A DNA stretch of 33,174 nucleotides from an uncultured Bacilli bacterium (GTDB lineage Bacteria; Bacillota_I; Bacilli_A; RF39; UBA660). The DNA lies in assembly GCA_947629265.1 (NCBI GenBank), contig CANRCZ010000016.1:1-33174 (forward strand). The letters are read 5' to 3'. The position numbers and the translations under genes are program-made. The notes beneath the pieces are model-generated. The model saw only the letters and a program-made list of their open reading frames with translations. It was not told the DNA's origin and made no database searches. Shown one piece after another: positions 24,298 to 33,174 of the stretch (positions are counted from its first letter, which is position 1; every line of letters begins with the position of its first letter).

Positions 24298-26682
24298 GTG
24301 TATAATTTAGGAGAAGAATTTAAAATAGACTATGCACTAGCATTAGCAAATCCAAAAAATATTATAAAAGGTAACAAGTATCGTTTTACTGTTCTTTCTA
24401 ACAGTTTAATTAGGTTAGAATATAGTGAAGATGGTAACTTTACTGATGCTCCAACTAGATTAGCATGGTATCGTAATATGGAACCTGTTCGATATACCTA
24501 TAATGAAAACGATAAAATGTTAGAAATAAAAACGAACTATTTTAGATTAGTTTATCATAAAGACAAGCCTTTTTTTGGCGGTAAGTTAAATCCGATCGCT
24601 AATCTAAAAGTCGAGGTTTTAAATTCTAGTCGTGTTTGGTACTATGGGCATCCTGAAGCTCGTAATTTTGGAGCTCCTGGTATATCATTAGAAAATTCCG
24701 ATAATAAAATCAAATTGAAAAAAGGTTTATATTCTCTAGATGGCTTCGCTACTATCGATGATTCTAAAACCGATATCATCTTACCTAATGGTGAGGTAAA
24801 CCAAAGAAATAACAAAACGATCGATATCTACCTTTTTATCTACAACAACGATTTTAATGTATGCTTAAAAGATTATTATATGATAACTGGGCATCCTAGT
24901 TTAATTCCAAGGTATGCTTTAGGTAACTGGTGGTATAAAAACGAAAGTTACAATACTGAAAAAACAATCGACCTTATGAATAAATTTAAAGATAAGGAAA
25001 TACCTTTATCCCTTATTTTATTAAATAAAGATTGGAGTATCGGTAAAACATTTACGTGGAATGGGCAATTATTTAATAACCCGGTTGAATTAGTTCAAAC
25101 TCTACACCGTAATGGGGTTAGAATTGGTCTATCGATCGATCCTCTAGGTGGTTTTAATAAAGATGATGTTAATTATAATCAAATCGCTAAGTATTTACCA
25201 GAGGTAAACGGTAGTATTCCTTTTAATGTCTACGATCCTAAATATTTAGACGTTTATTTTAAACTATTGATTAATCCTCTAGATATGATCGGTGTTGATT
25301 TTTATTACATTAATGCTGATGATGCTAAATATAGTAATACTTTAGGATTACTTAATCATTATCAATTCTTGTACGCTAAAAGAAATTATAAAATTAGACC
25401 GATGATCGTATCTAGAAACGATGGTGTCGCTAGACACAGATATTCAGTTACATATGTTGGAAAGTCAGTTGTAAGTTGGGATAGTTTAAAAATATTGTCA
25501 TTTTTAAATCTTTGTTCAACTAATATCGGTAATAACTATTTAGTTTATGATATTGGTGGTTATTATAAAGGAATGGAAGATAACGAACTTTATATGCGGT
25601 TTGTCCAATTAGGAGTATTTAGTCCGATTATGAAATTTGGTTCTGACAAGGGAATTTTTTATAAAAGAGAACCTTGGAAATGGAGCTACAAAACTTATAA
25701 AATCGCTAAAGATTATCTTATTTTAAGACACCGAATGATCCCTTATCTATATTCTGAGGGTTATAAGTATTCAAAGGATGGAGTACCTATCATAACACCT
25801 TTATATTATAAATACAGTGATTTTTATGATGATAACTTGTATAAAAACGAGTACTATTTTGGAAGTCAATTATTTATAGCACCGATTATTAAAAAGAAAG
25901 ATTATATAACTAACCGAGTTATTCATAAATTTTTCTTACCTGAGGGTGTTTGGTACGATTTTAGTACTGGTAAAAAATATATTGGTAACAACAAACATTT
26001 AGGTTTTTATAAAGATGAGGAATATCCTTGCTTCGCTAAGGCGGGCGCTATTATACCGCTTACGGATTATCGTGAGGATATGAATATCAACGATACGACA
26101 CCACCTAAAAATTTAGAGATCAATATCTTCCCAGGTATGCCTAACAGTTATGATCTATATGAGGATGATGGTGTATCAGAGTTATATAAAAGGGGATATT
26201 ATATTTTAACTAATATTAGTTCTTCTTATTCTAAAAATGAACGTAAGATTGTCGTTCAAGCTAAAGAGGGTAAGACAGGTATCATACCTGATTATAGAAA
26301 TTATCGTTTTAATTTTAGAAATACTAGACCAGCTAATGAGGTAGTTGTAAAATTTAATGGTATAAGTATTCCTTATGAAACGAGAGTTCATAATAATGAT
26401 TTTATTGTCAGTGTCGCTAATGTTAAAACGGTTGGTAATTTAGAAATATCGATCAAGGGTGAAAATTTGAATATTGAAGCATTTAATATGTTTAAGGATA
26501 GTATTGAGTCGATTTTACAAGATTTACCAATTGAAACGACTTTAAAGGAAAGTGTTCAAACTATCTTATTTAAGGATGAACCTGTTAAAAAACGAAGAAT
26601 TGAAATAAGACATTTAGCAAATAAAGGTTTAGAGAAACGTTTTATCGATTTATTCTTAAAATTGATAGAGTATTTACAATAA
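24298..26682 (+). CDS. Glycoside hydrolase family 31-like protein with altered catalytic motifs
   Basis: YALGNWWYKNESYNTEKT, MIGVDFYYINADDA, VVSWDSLK...NIGNNYLVYDIGGYYKGMEDNELYMRFVQLGVFSPIM. Confidence 0.85.
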   Translation: MYNLGEEFKIDYALALANPKNIIKGNKYRFTVLSNSLIRLEYSEDGNFTDAPTRLAWYRNMEPVRYTYNENDKMLEIKTNYFRLVYHKDKPFFGGKLNPIANLKVEVLNSSRVWYYGHPEARNFGAPGISLENSDNKIKLKKGLYSLDGFATIDDSKTDIILPNGEVNQRNNKTIDIYLFIYNNDFNVCLKDYYMITGHPSLIPRYALGNWWYKNESYNTEKTIDLMNKFKDKEIPLSLILLNKDWSIGKTFTWNGQLFNNPVELVQTLHRNGVRIGLSIDPLGGFNKDDVNYNQIAKYLPEVNGSIPFNVYDPKYLDVYFKLLINPLDMIGVDFYYINADDAKYSNTLGLLNHYQFLYAKRNYKIRPMIVSRNDGVARHRYSVTYVGKSVVSWDSLKILSFLNLCSTNIGNNYLVYDIGGYYKGMEDNELYMRFVQLGVFSPIMKFGSDKGIFYKREPWKWSYKTYKIAKDYLILRHRMIPYLYSEGYKYSKDGVPIITPLYYKYSDFYDDNLYKNEYYFGSQLFIAPIIKKKDYITNRVIHKFFLPEGVWYDFSTGKKYIGNNKHLGFYKDEEYPCFAKAGAIIPLTDYREDMNINDTTPPKNLEINIFPGMPNSYDLYEDDGVSELYKRGYYILTNISSSYSKNERKIVVQAKEGKTGIIPDYRNYRFNFRNTRPANEVVVKFNGISIPYETRVHNNDFIVSVANVKTVGNLEISIKGENLNIEAFNMFKDSIESILQDLPIETTLKESVQTILFKDEPVKKRRIEIRHLANKGLEKRFIDLFLKLIEYLQ

Positions 26683-26709
26683 AATACCAGAATTATCTGG
26701 TATTTTTTA
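26683..26709. terminator. Bidirectional terminator
   Basis: AAATACCAGAattaTCTGGTATTTTTT. Confidence 0.75.
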
Positions 26710-26937
26710 TAGGTCTTTTCTCTTTATATCTTTAATTTCTAATTTTTCTTCATCACTTTCAAAGTAAATTTTATATCCTAAGTAGTTAGCTATTAATTCG
26801 ATAGTATCAAAGGTAGGTTCTCTAGTATTTTGTTCGTAATTAGCGAGGGTTGTTCTACTTATTCCAATTTGTTCACCTAATTTTTGTTGGCTTAATTCTC
26901 TTTTCTTCCTCATGTATTTTAGGAAATCTCCAATCAT
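26707..26937 (-). CDS. XRE-family HTH regulator
   Basis: MRKKRELSQQKLGEQIGISRTTLANYEQNTREPTFDTIELIANYLG. Confidence 0.9.
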   Translation of the reverse strand: MIGDFLKYMRKKRELSQQKLGEQIGISRTTLANYEQNTREPTFDTIELIANYLGYKIYFESDEEKLEIKDIKRKDL

Positions 26938-27006
26938 TTTATTACCTCCTGATATATATTTATATCAAATACATTAGTTAATTACGTACAACTTGATTAG
27001 TGATAA

Positions 27007-28218
27007 TTATCTAGTTTTTCTAGTAGTACCTAAGCTTGAATCTAGTTGATTTATTTGATCTGTAATATCATACAACTGTGTAAGTTTTTGTTGTTCTTCT
27101 TCAAGTGATCTAGGTTGTAATTTACTTAAAGAAGATAAAGAAGCATATAATCCGTTAAATTTTTGGATTTGTTCTGGTGTGGCTTGATTTAATCGTGAAT
27201 GAATTTGTTTTAATGTTTCTAACGCTAAATGTCCGTTAAATTTTATCGTATCTTCATAGTTACCTTTAAATTCTGTTTGATTATCTTGTCGCACAGTAGG
27301 TTGTTCTTGTACCTCGGATTGTAATGTTTGTTCTTTTTTTTCGATTTCGTTTATTCTTTCATTATAAGCAGCAGCGATTGAACGCTCTATATCTTTTTCG
27401 ACTGATTCTCTTGATACGTTATGAGCTGTACAGTAAAGTCGAATATAATTTTCTTTTTCATTATCTGACATTTTTCCAAACCAGTATTTACCATATCTAC
27501 TTGTTAAATCGTTTTGATAACTTGTTAACATTTTCATTTGTTCTGTTTGTTGATCAATTCTAAAATCATCGGTTGCTTTAATTTCATCAGCTTTTTGCGA
27601 TAGTTTTGCAAACCTTGAAATTAAATTATCTAATGCACTATCAACTTTTCGTAATTCATCTAATGATCTATCTTTTATATCCATAATATTTTTTAAATCA
27701 GAAGAAATAGTTTGGACGTCTTGTTGTAATAGTGCAGAGTTATATAGATTAGCTAGTTGATTATTTAAAAATTGGTGTTTTTTATCAATATTAGAACTTA
27801 ATTTTGAAATTAATTCTTGGTTATCTATTTGTATAACAGGTTGTTCTAAGATAGGCTCAGTAGGTGTTGGTGAACTAAAAGAAGATGGGGTAGGTTCTAA
27901 TGTTGGTTTAGTAACTGGTGTTTTAGGACTATTTGAACTTTGTAACTCATTTATAATCTCATCGAATTCATCATCTAAACTTTGCGCTGAATTTGATGGT
28001 TGATTAGCAAATAGGGGTCTTGTTTCTGAACCCTCATTTTTTCTTATCCATTGTTGATCTAAATCAGAATTTTGTTGAACTTTTGTTTCGTCAGTTGGTA
28101 GTGAATCAATTAAATTGTTAAATTGTTCATATTGTTTTTTTGCTTCTTCTAGTGTAAGATTTTTTTTATTTTCTTCTATGTTTTTTATTTCTTTAACTTT
28201 ATAACTGTCTAAAGCCAT
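27007..28218 (-). CDS. Hypothetical protein, Pro/Ser/Thr-rich linker and coiled-coil-like regions
   Basis: SSNSPKTPVTKPTLEPTPSSFSSPTPTEP linker; Gln/Glu-rich helical segments; RBS AAAGGAAG. Confidence 0.65.
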   Translation of the reverse strand: MALDSYKVKEIKNIEENKKNLTLEEAKKQYEQFNNLIDSLPTDETKVQQNSDLDQQWIRKNEGSETRPLFANQPSNSAQSLDDEFDEIINELQSSNSPKTPVTKPTLEPTPSSFSSPTPTEPILEQPVIQIDNQELISKLSSNIDKKHQFLNNQLANLYNSALLQQDVQTISSDLKNIMDIKDRSLDELRKVDSALDNLISRFAKLSQKADEIKATDDFRIDQQTEQMKMLTSYQNDLTSRYGKYWFGKMSDNEKENYIRLYCTAHNVSRESVEKDIERSIAAAYNERINEIEKKEQTLQSEVQEQPTVRQDNQTEFKGNYEDTIKFNGHLALETLKQIHSRLNQATPEQIQKFNGLYASLSSLSKLQPRSLEEEQQKLTQLYDITDQINQLDSSLGTTRKTR

Positions 28219-28431
28219 AAAAACACTTCCTTTCGTTAATAAAAATTACTTTAGATAAGGTAATTATAACATTAAAATTACTTAATTGATACATATTTTC
28301 TTTAATTTACATAATAAATCGCAAATAATGTAAAATAAATATAATCTATCGTATTTGAAATATGTAATATTTTTTAAAGCAAAATGGTTTATTTTAATGA
28401 TTATATATAAAAAAAGTTTGACTATACCAAA

Positions 28432-28866
28432 CTATTTTTTTCTTCCACATAACCAATCCATCGATAAATTAAATTTTTTACATAAATCATATGCAAAAGC
28501 AGTTAATATTAATGTTTTACCCGTTTCATAAGCCCATATTACTGATTGAGTCGTATTCAAAATTTTAGCAAGGTCACGTTGTGTTAGATGATTTTTTTCT
28601 CTAATATATTTAATATTTTGACCTATTGCTATTTTATCTAATTCATGATAATTATTTTCTGAATGTTTATTGTCATCAAGTTTTACTATATAATCCATCG
28701 AAACTTTAAAATAATTAGCATAAGTATTTAATTTCGATAAAGGTATTATTTCTTTACCACTTTCCCAATTATATACAGAGTATTTTTTCGTTCCTACAAT
28801 TTTTCCCATTTCTTCTTGTGTTAAATCAAATTCTTCACGTAAAAAATATAATCTTTCCAAGTTCAT
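28432..28866 (-). CDS. Tandem double-HTH XRE-family regulator
   Basis: LREEFDLTQEEMGKIVGTKKYSVYNWESGKE and IREKNHLTQRDLAKILNTTQSVIWAYETGKT in one protein. Confidence 0.85.
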   Translation of the reverse strand: MNLERLYFLREEFDLTQEEMGKIVGTKKYSVYNWESGKEIIPLSKLNTYANYFKVSMDYIVKLDDNKHSENNYHELDKIAIGQNIKYIREKNHLTQRDLAKILNTTQSVIWAYETGKTLILTAFAYDLCKKFNLSMDWLCGRKK

Positions 28867-28979
28867 AGTCCAATCACCAAAGATAATTTTGACAAAATTT
28901 ACTATAATATTTTAAAAAATAGAGAAATAACGGTCAAAGTGTGTTATAATTGATATGTAAGTTAAGATATGGTGGTTTT

Positions 28980-30155
28980 ATGAAATGTTTAAATCAAGAT
29001 TGTAATGCAGAAGAAATCGAAGAAGATGATAATTTTTGTTATAAATGTGGACATTGGACAGCTAGAGGATATTCGTTTTTAAAAAAACCAGAAAACGTAC
29101 AAGGTATCATAAATGGTAGTGGGGCTAAAAAAGATGATCGCTTTTCAACAATGATAGTCTTATCTTCACTTACATTTATAGCTTTCACACTTATTGGACT
29201 TTTTAGAGGTGAGGATTTATTCAAACCTTTATATTTTGTCAAAAGAAAACTTGATAATTATGTTTATGGATATAATACAGCGATTATTAAAACAGATAAT
29301 ATTTATAATAAAAAAAATATAAATAATTTAAAAGAGGCAAATCAAATTATCAAAGAAGATTTAGATCATCAAAATTTTAAATGTTCTCATGTTCTCGATA
29401 CTTTTAGACTTGAAACTGATATTGAAAATGCTTATTCCATACCAAATGTTAGTTTTTGTGATATCAGCTATAGCGAAGCCGAAAAGATAAAAAATGTGAT
29501 TGATAAAATGTACTCTTTATTTCCAAATATGAAAGGAGCTCTAACAAATATATCCATTACAAATGCTAAAACAAAATCAGAATATATCGCTTATTTTCAA
29601 CCTATGTTTCAATTCGTAAATCCAAATGAAAATATAAACTCTTACAATAAAGTAAATAAAACCCAAATATTATTGAACAGCTATTACTTTTTAAATGAAG
29701 AGGTTATGAGTAATCCATTAGAAAAAGTTGTTGGTGAAAATTGGTATGTAAAAGATGCAACTTGGGAATCAACCATTTCACACGAACTAGGACATTATAT
29801 AACATTTGTAATATTTTTAAGGGAAAACGGATTAGAAAATATTACTTTGGTGACTAAAGATAATGAAAATAAAATAAATGAATTATTAAAAATATATGAA
29901 TCTGGAGAATTTTCTACAAACATAGTAAATCAAGCATTAAAAAACTATAACAACAAATATAAATCAAATTTAGATCTTGATACTTTTGCATCGACAATCT
30001 CTAAATATGCGAAAGTTAAAAACAATAATGTTTTAAATGCTGATGAAACGATTGCCGAAGCTATACACGACTTTTATTTACATGGAAATAATTGTTGTAA
30101 AAGTAGCTATGAAATAGTTAATATAATTAAATCAAGATTGCAGGTGGTTAAATGA
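28980..30155 (+). CDS. Zinc-ribbon, TM-anchored metallopeptidase-like protein
   Basis: MKCLNQDCNAEEIEEDDNFCYKCGH zinc ribbon; one TM; HELGH motif in TWESTISHELGHYITFV; later ADETIAEAIHDF. Confidence 0.7.
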   Translation: MKCLNQDCNAEEIEEDDNFCYKCGHWTARGYSFLKKPENVQGIINGSGAKKDDRFSTMIVLSSLTFIAFTLIGLFRGEDLFKPLYFVKRKLDNYVYGYNTAIIKTDNIYNKKNINNLKEANQIIKEDLDHQNFKCSHVLDTFRLETDIENAYSIPNVSFCDISYSEAEKIKNVIDKMYSLFPNMKGALTNISITNAKTKSEYIAYFQPMFQFVNPNENINSYNKVNKTQILLNSYYFLNEEVMSNPLEKVVGENWYVKDATWESTISHELGHYITFVIFLRENGLENITLVTKDNENKINELLKIYESGEFSTNIVNQALKNYNNKYKSNLDLDTFASTISKYAKVKNNNVLNADETIAEAIHDFYLHGNNCCKSSYEIVNIIKSRLQVVK

Positions 30156-30331
30156 AAACTTGTTATAATTGCAAAGGTATAAATAGAGAAAATGATACCT
30201 TTTGTAGAAATTGTGGATTATTACTTAGAAGCAATACTTATTATATCCTTATAAATGTTGGAACAGTTATTGCACTACTTGCTTTAATATTTGTAATCAT
30301 TTTATTTGTTGCATCTTATTACGCTTATTAA
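30152..30331 (+). CDS. Small zinc-ribbon plus TM protein (59 aa), absent from the supplied ORF track
   Basis: MKTCYNCKGINRENDTFCRNCGLLLRSNTYYILINVGTVIALLALIFVIILFVASYYAY; ATGA overlap with the upstream gene. Confidence 0.65.
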   Translation: MKTCYNCKGINRENDTFCRNCGLLLRSNTYYILINVGTVIALLALIFVIILFVASYYAY

Positions 30332-30350
30332 AATAAAAGGAGGTAAGATT

Positions 30351-32969
30351 ATGAGAGATGAAAAACTAAATGTTTATAACGAAAAGGTGGAAGATCTTTA
30401 TAAAAGATTAGAAACCAACGAAAGAGGATTAACTGATGAAGAAGCCGAAAAAAGACTATTACGAGATGGTGAAAATAAATTAACAGAAAAAAAGAAAAAA
30501 TCTAATTTAGCCTTATTTTTCGGACAATTTAATGACTTTATGATTATTTTATTGATATTTGCATCGATCTTTTCAGCAGTTATTTCTTACGTTAGAAATG
30601 AATCCTATATCGATTCAATTATAATAATAGTGATTGTCATTATAAATGCCATATTAAGTTTTATCCAAGAAAAAAAGGCCGACGTCGCTATACAAGAATT
30701 AAATAAAATGTTTGTTACTAACAACTACGTTATAAGAAATGGTATAAAAAAATCGATCGACGTTCGTAATATTGTTGTTGGTGATATTCTAGAATTAGAA
30801 GCCGGTGATTATGTTTCAGCTGACGCTAGAATAATTACGTCAGAAAGTTTAGAAATAAATGAATCTACATTGACTGGTGAATCAAAATCGATAAAAAAGG
30901 ATAATTTAGATATAAACGAAGAAAAAGAATTATACGAAAGAAAAAACATGGTATTTGCTGGTTGTAATGTTACAAATGGACATGCTTTTGTAGTTGTATC
31001 ATCTACGGGAATGAAAACAGAACTAGGTAAAATAGCAACTAGTTTAATCGATAAAAAAAGTGATATAACACCTCTTCAAAAGAAAGTAAATCAAATTAGT
31101 AAAGTATTAACCTATATCATACTAGGAATTATCGTTGTTATGTTAGTGATAGGTTTATTAATGAAAAACGACTTTTTTGATATTTTAATGTTATCTATAT
31201 CCCTTGCTGTTGCCGCTATTCCAGAGGGAATGTCATCAATAATTACCATTATCTTATCATTAGGTATGACCGCGATGGCTAAAAGAAATGTTATCATTAG
31301 AAAAATGGCATCAGTTGAAACATTAGGATCTACAGATATTATTTGTTCTGATAAAACTGGTACTATAACCCAAAATAAAATGCTAGTAAAATCAATATAT
31401 GTCAATGAACAATTATATACAGATGATATAAATATCCCTAATTTAGAATTGCTTGTATGTTGTGCTAGTAATTGTCAAAATGTTACTAAAAATAATGATG
31501 TATATATAGGTGATGAAACAGAGGTATCAATATACAAATATTTAGAAAAAATTAATAATGTAGTTAATGTTAATCAAAGAATAAAAGAATATCCTTTTGA
31601 TTCCGACCGTAAAATGATGACGACGATAAATCAAATTAATGATAAAACTTATTCATTTACAAAAGGTAGTTTAGATTCTATTATTAATAATTGTTCTGGA
31701 TACATAGTAAATGGAAAAATATTTATGATGAGTCAAGAATATAGACAAAAAATATTTGAAATCGAAAAAGAGCAATCAGCTAAATCATTGAGACTTTTGG
31801 CTTTCGCTTATAAATACGAAAATACCGATGATCCTGAACATAATATGATCTTTATTGGTTTAATCGGAATGATGGATCCGCCAAGAGAAAGTGTACATAA
31901 TGCTATTGCAACTTGTCACAAAGCTGGATTAAAACCTATTATGATTACTGGTGATAGTATTAATACCGCTATTGCAATCGCTAAATCAGTAAATATTATC
32001 GATAGTGGTGATAAAGCCATAGAGGGAAAATTTATCGATAAAATGACAGATGATGAACTTGTAGAAGCCGTAAGACATTATCAGGTTTATGCAAGAATTA
32101 GTCCAAATACCAAGCTTCGTATTGTCGAAGCATTACAACAACAAGGATATGTAGTTGCAATGACCGGTGATGGAGTAAATGACGCTCCAGCTATTCAAAA
32201 AGCTGACATAGGTATTGGTATGGGAATAACCGGTACAGAGGTAGTTAAAAAAGTAGCAGATTGTATTTTAGTTGACGACAGTTTTTCAACAATAGTTGAC
32301 GGTGTCGAAGAGGGAAGAAGAATAACCTCTAACATTAAAAAAATTATACTTTATTTACTTGCAGGAAATATAGTTGAGGTAATTTTAGTATTTACATCGA
32401 TGCTATTAAATATGGAAATGTTTACGACATTACAGCTTTTATGGTTAAATTTAGTAACAGATTCTATTCCAGCCATAATGTTAGCGTTTGAGAAATCTGA
32501 TGATGACATAATGGAAGATATACCTTGTAATAGATCAAATTCAAGTTTTTTTACTCCATTTTTAAATGCTAAAATTATCATTAGTGCTATTTTTAAATCA
32601 GCGATAATGATAATGTTGTTCTTATATTACGCTAATAATTATGATGCCAATTTTGCAGGATCATTAATGTTTATTTATCTAATCGCAAATGAATTATTAT
32701 ATTCACTATCTTGTCGAAATTTGAAAAAATCAATTTTTAATAAAAAATTCTTTGAAAATAAACGATTGATAATAAGTCTAGTAGCACTTACAATAATACA
32801 AATATTAGTATTAACAACTGGATTATCTAAATTCTTTATCGTTAGTGGTCTTGGAATTAAAAATGTTGTAATTACATTAGGTATATGTTTTATAGCTTTC
32901 ATTTTAGGTGAATTAATTAAACCATTATATACAAGATTATTTAAAGATTATACGGAGGTGAAAGAATGA
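30351..32969 (+). CDS. P-type cation (Ca2+-type) ATPase
   Basis: TLTGES, PEGMSSIIT, SDKTGTITQNKM, MTGDGVNDAPAIQKADIGIGMG; ATG 30351 after GGAGGT. Confidence 0.93.
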   Translation: MRDEKLNVYNEKVEDLYKRLETNERGLTDEEAEKRLLRDGENKLTEKKKKSNLALFFGQFNDFMIILLIFASIFSAVISYVRNESYIDSIIIIVIVIINAILSFIQEKKADVAIQELNKMFVTNNYVIRNGIKKSIDVRNIVVGDILELEAGDYVSADARIITSESLEINESTLTGESKSIKKDNLDINEEKELYERKNMVFAGCNVTNGHAFVVVSSTGMKTELGKIATSLIDKKSDITPLQKKVNQISKVLTYIILGIIVVMLVIGLLMKNDFFDILMLSISLAVAAIPEGMSSIITIILSLGMTAMAKRNVIIRKMASVETLGSTDIICSDKTGTITQNKMLVKSIYVNEQLYTDDINIPNLELLVCCASNCQNVTKNNDVYIGDETEVSIYKYLEKINNVVNVNQRIKEYPFDSDRKMMTTINQINDKTYSFTKGSLDSIINNCSGYIVNGKIFMMSQEYRQKIFEIEKEQSAKSLRLLAFAYKYENTDDPEHNMIFIGLIGMMDPPRESVHNAIATCHKAGLKPIMITGDSINTAIAIAKSVNIIDSGDKAIEGKFIDKMTDDELVEAVRHYQVYARISPNTKLRIVEALQQQGYVVAMTGDGVNDAPAIQKADIGIGMGITGTEVVKKVADCILVDDSFSTIVDGVEEGRRITSNIKKIILYLLAGNIVEVILVFTSMLLNMEMFTTLQLLWLNLVTDSIPAIMLAFEKSDDDIMEDIPCNRSNSSFFTPFLNAKIIISAIFKSAIMIMLFLYYANNYDANFAGSLMFIYLIANELLYSLSCRNLKKSIFNKKFFENKRLIISLVALTIIQILVLTTGLSKFFIVSGLGIKNVVITLGICFIAFILGELIKPLYTRLFKDYTEVKE

Positions 32970-33174
32970 AAAAGAATAATCAAAATAATAATCAAATTTC
33001 ATTTATAATATTTACAGGAATAGTTGTGTTATGTATTTTTACCGCAGTAGCAACTGTTAATCTTCTTCCAAAAAATAATGAAAGTGATTCATATTTTGTA
33101 AAAGTTGAAGAAGATATGAGTGCTAAAATTGAATCATTAGATATAGAAAATAATAAATTGAAAATTACTATGTC
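32966..33174 (+). CDS. Membrane-anchored hypothetical protein, truncated by the window end
   Basis: MKKNNQNNNQISFIIFTGIVVLCIFTAVATVNLLPKNN; ATGA overlap with the ATPase stop. Confidence 0.6.
   Translation, partial: MKKNNQNNNQISFIIFTGIVVLCIFTAVATVNLLPKNNESDSYFVKVEEDMSAKIESLDIENNKLKITM

Noticed and set aside
15238-32902. Antisense ORFs at 15238, 17865, 18522, 21620, 22909, 26206, 27324, 29039, 31112, 32351 and 32675
   Set aside because: All lie opposite confidently identified or better-supported genes and show no independent coding evidence

Overview
AT-rich Firmicutes-type chromosome, probably from a spore-former because veg, spoVG and sigG are present. An integrated element of about 8.34 kb occupies roughly 3501-11854. 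The chromosome also carries rarA, tRNA-Leu/Ile2-or-Met/Glu, a PilB-like ATPase with two prepilins, an AI-2E-type permease, alaS, a dGTPase-like HD protein, cdsA, rseP, an Flp-like pilin, pyk, a GH31-like protein, XRE regulators, a zinc-ribbon metallopeptidase and a Ca-type P-ATPase. I read the element as a filamentous-phage (inovirus) prophage of a monoderm host. It has a Zot/pI-type P-loop ATPase, two tandem 60-aa coat-like proteins that align without gaps, further small single-TM proteins, a signal-peptide plus C-terminal-TM adhesin in the pIII position, a tyrosine integrase, and a 17-bp att repeat formed by the 3' end of tRNA-Leu. No replication initiator is recognisable. Instead there is a small winged-helix-like protein, four palindromic repeats at an exact 23-bp period, and a 108-bp tract containing only two G/C bases, which together look like an iteron/DUE-type origin or operator. 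A second non-coding region (5169-5550) carries serial hairpins like an inovirus intergenic region. Three candidate small RNAs with promoter, closing stem and terminator lie in the element, and a fourth with the same layout lies between spoVG and sigG. Family calls come from reading motifs by eye; no database searches were run.
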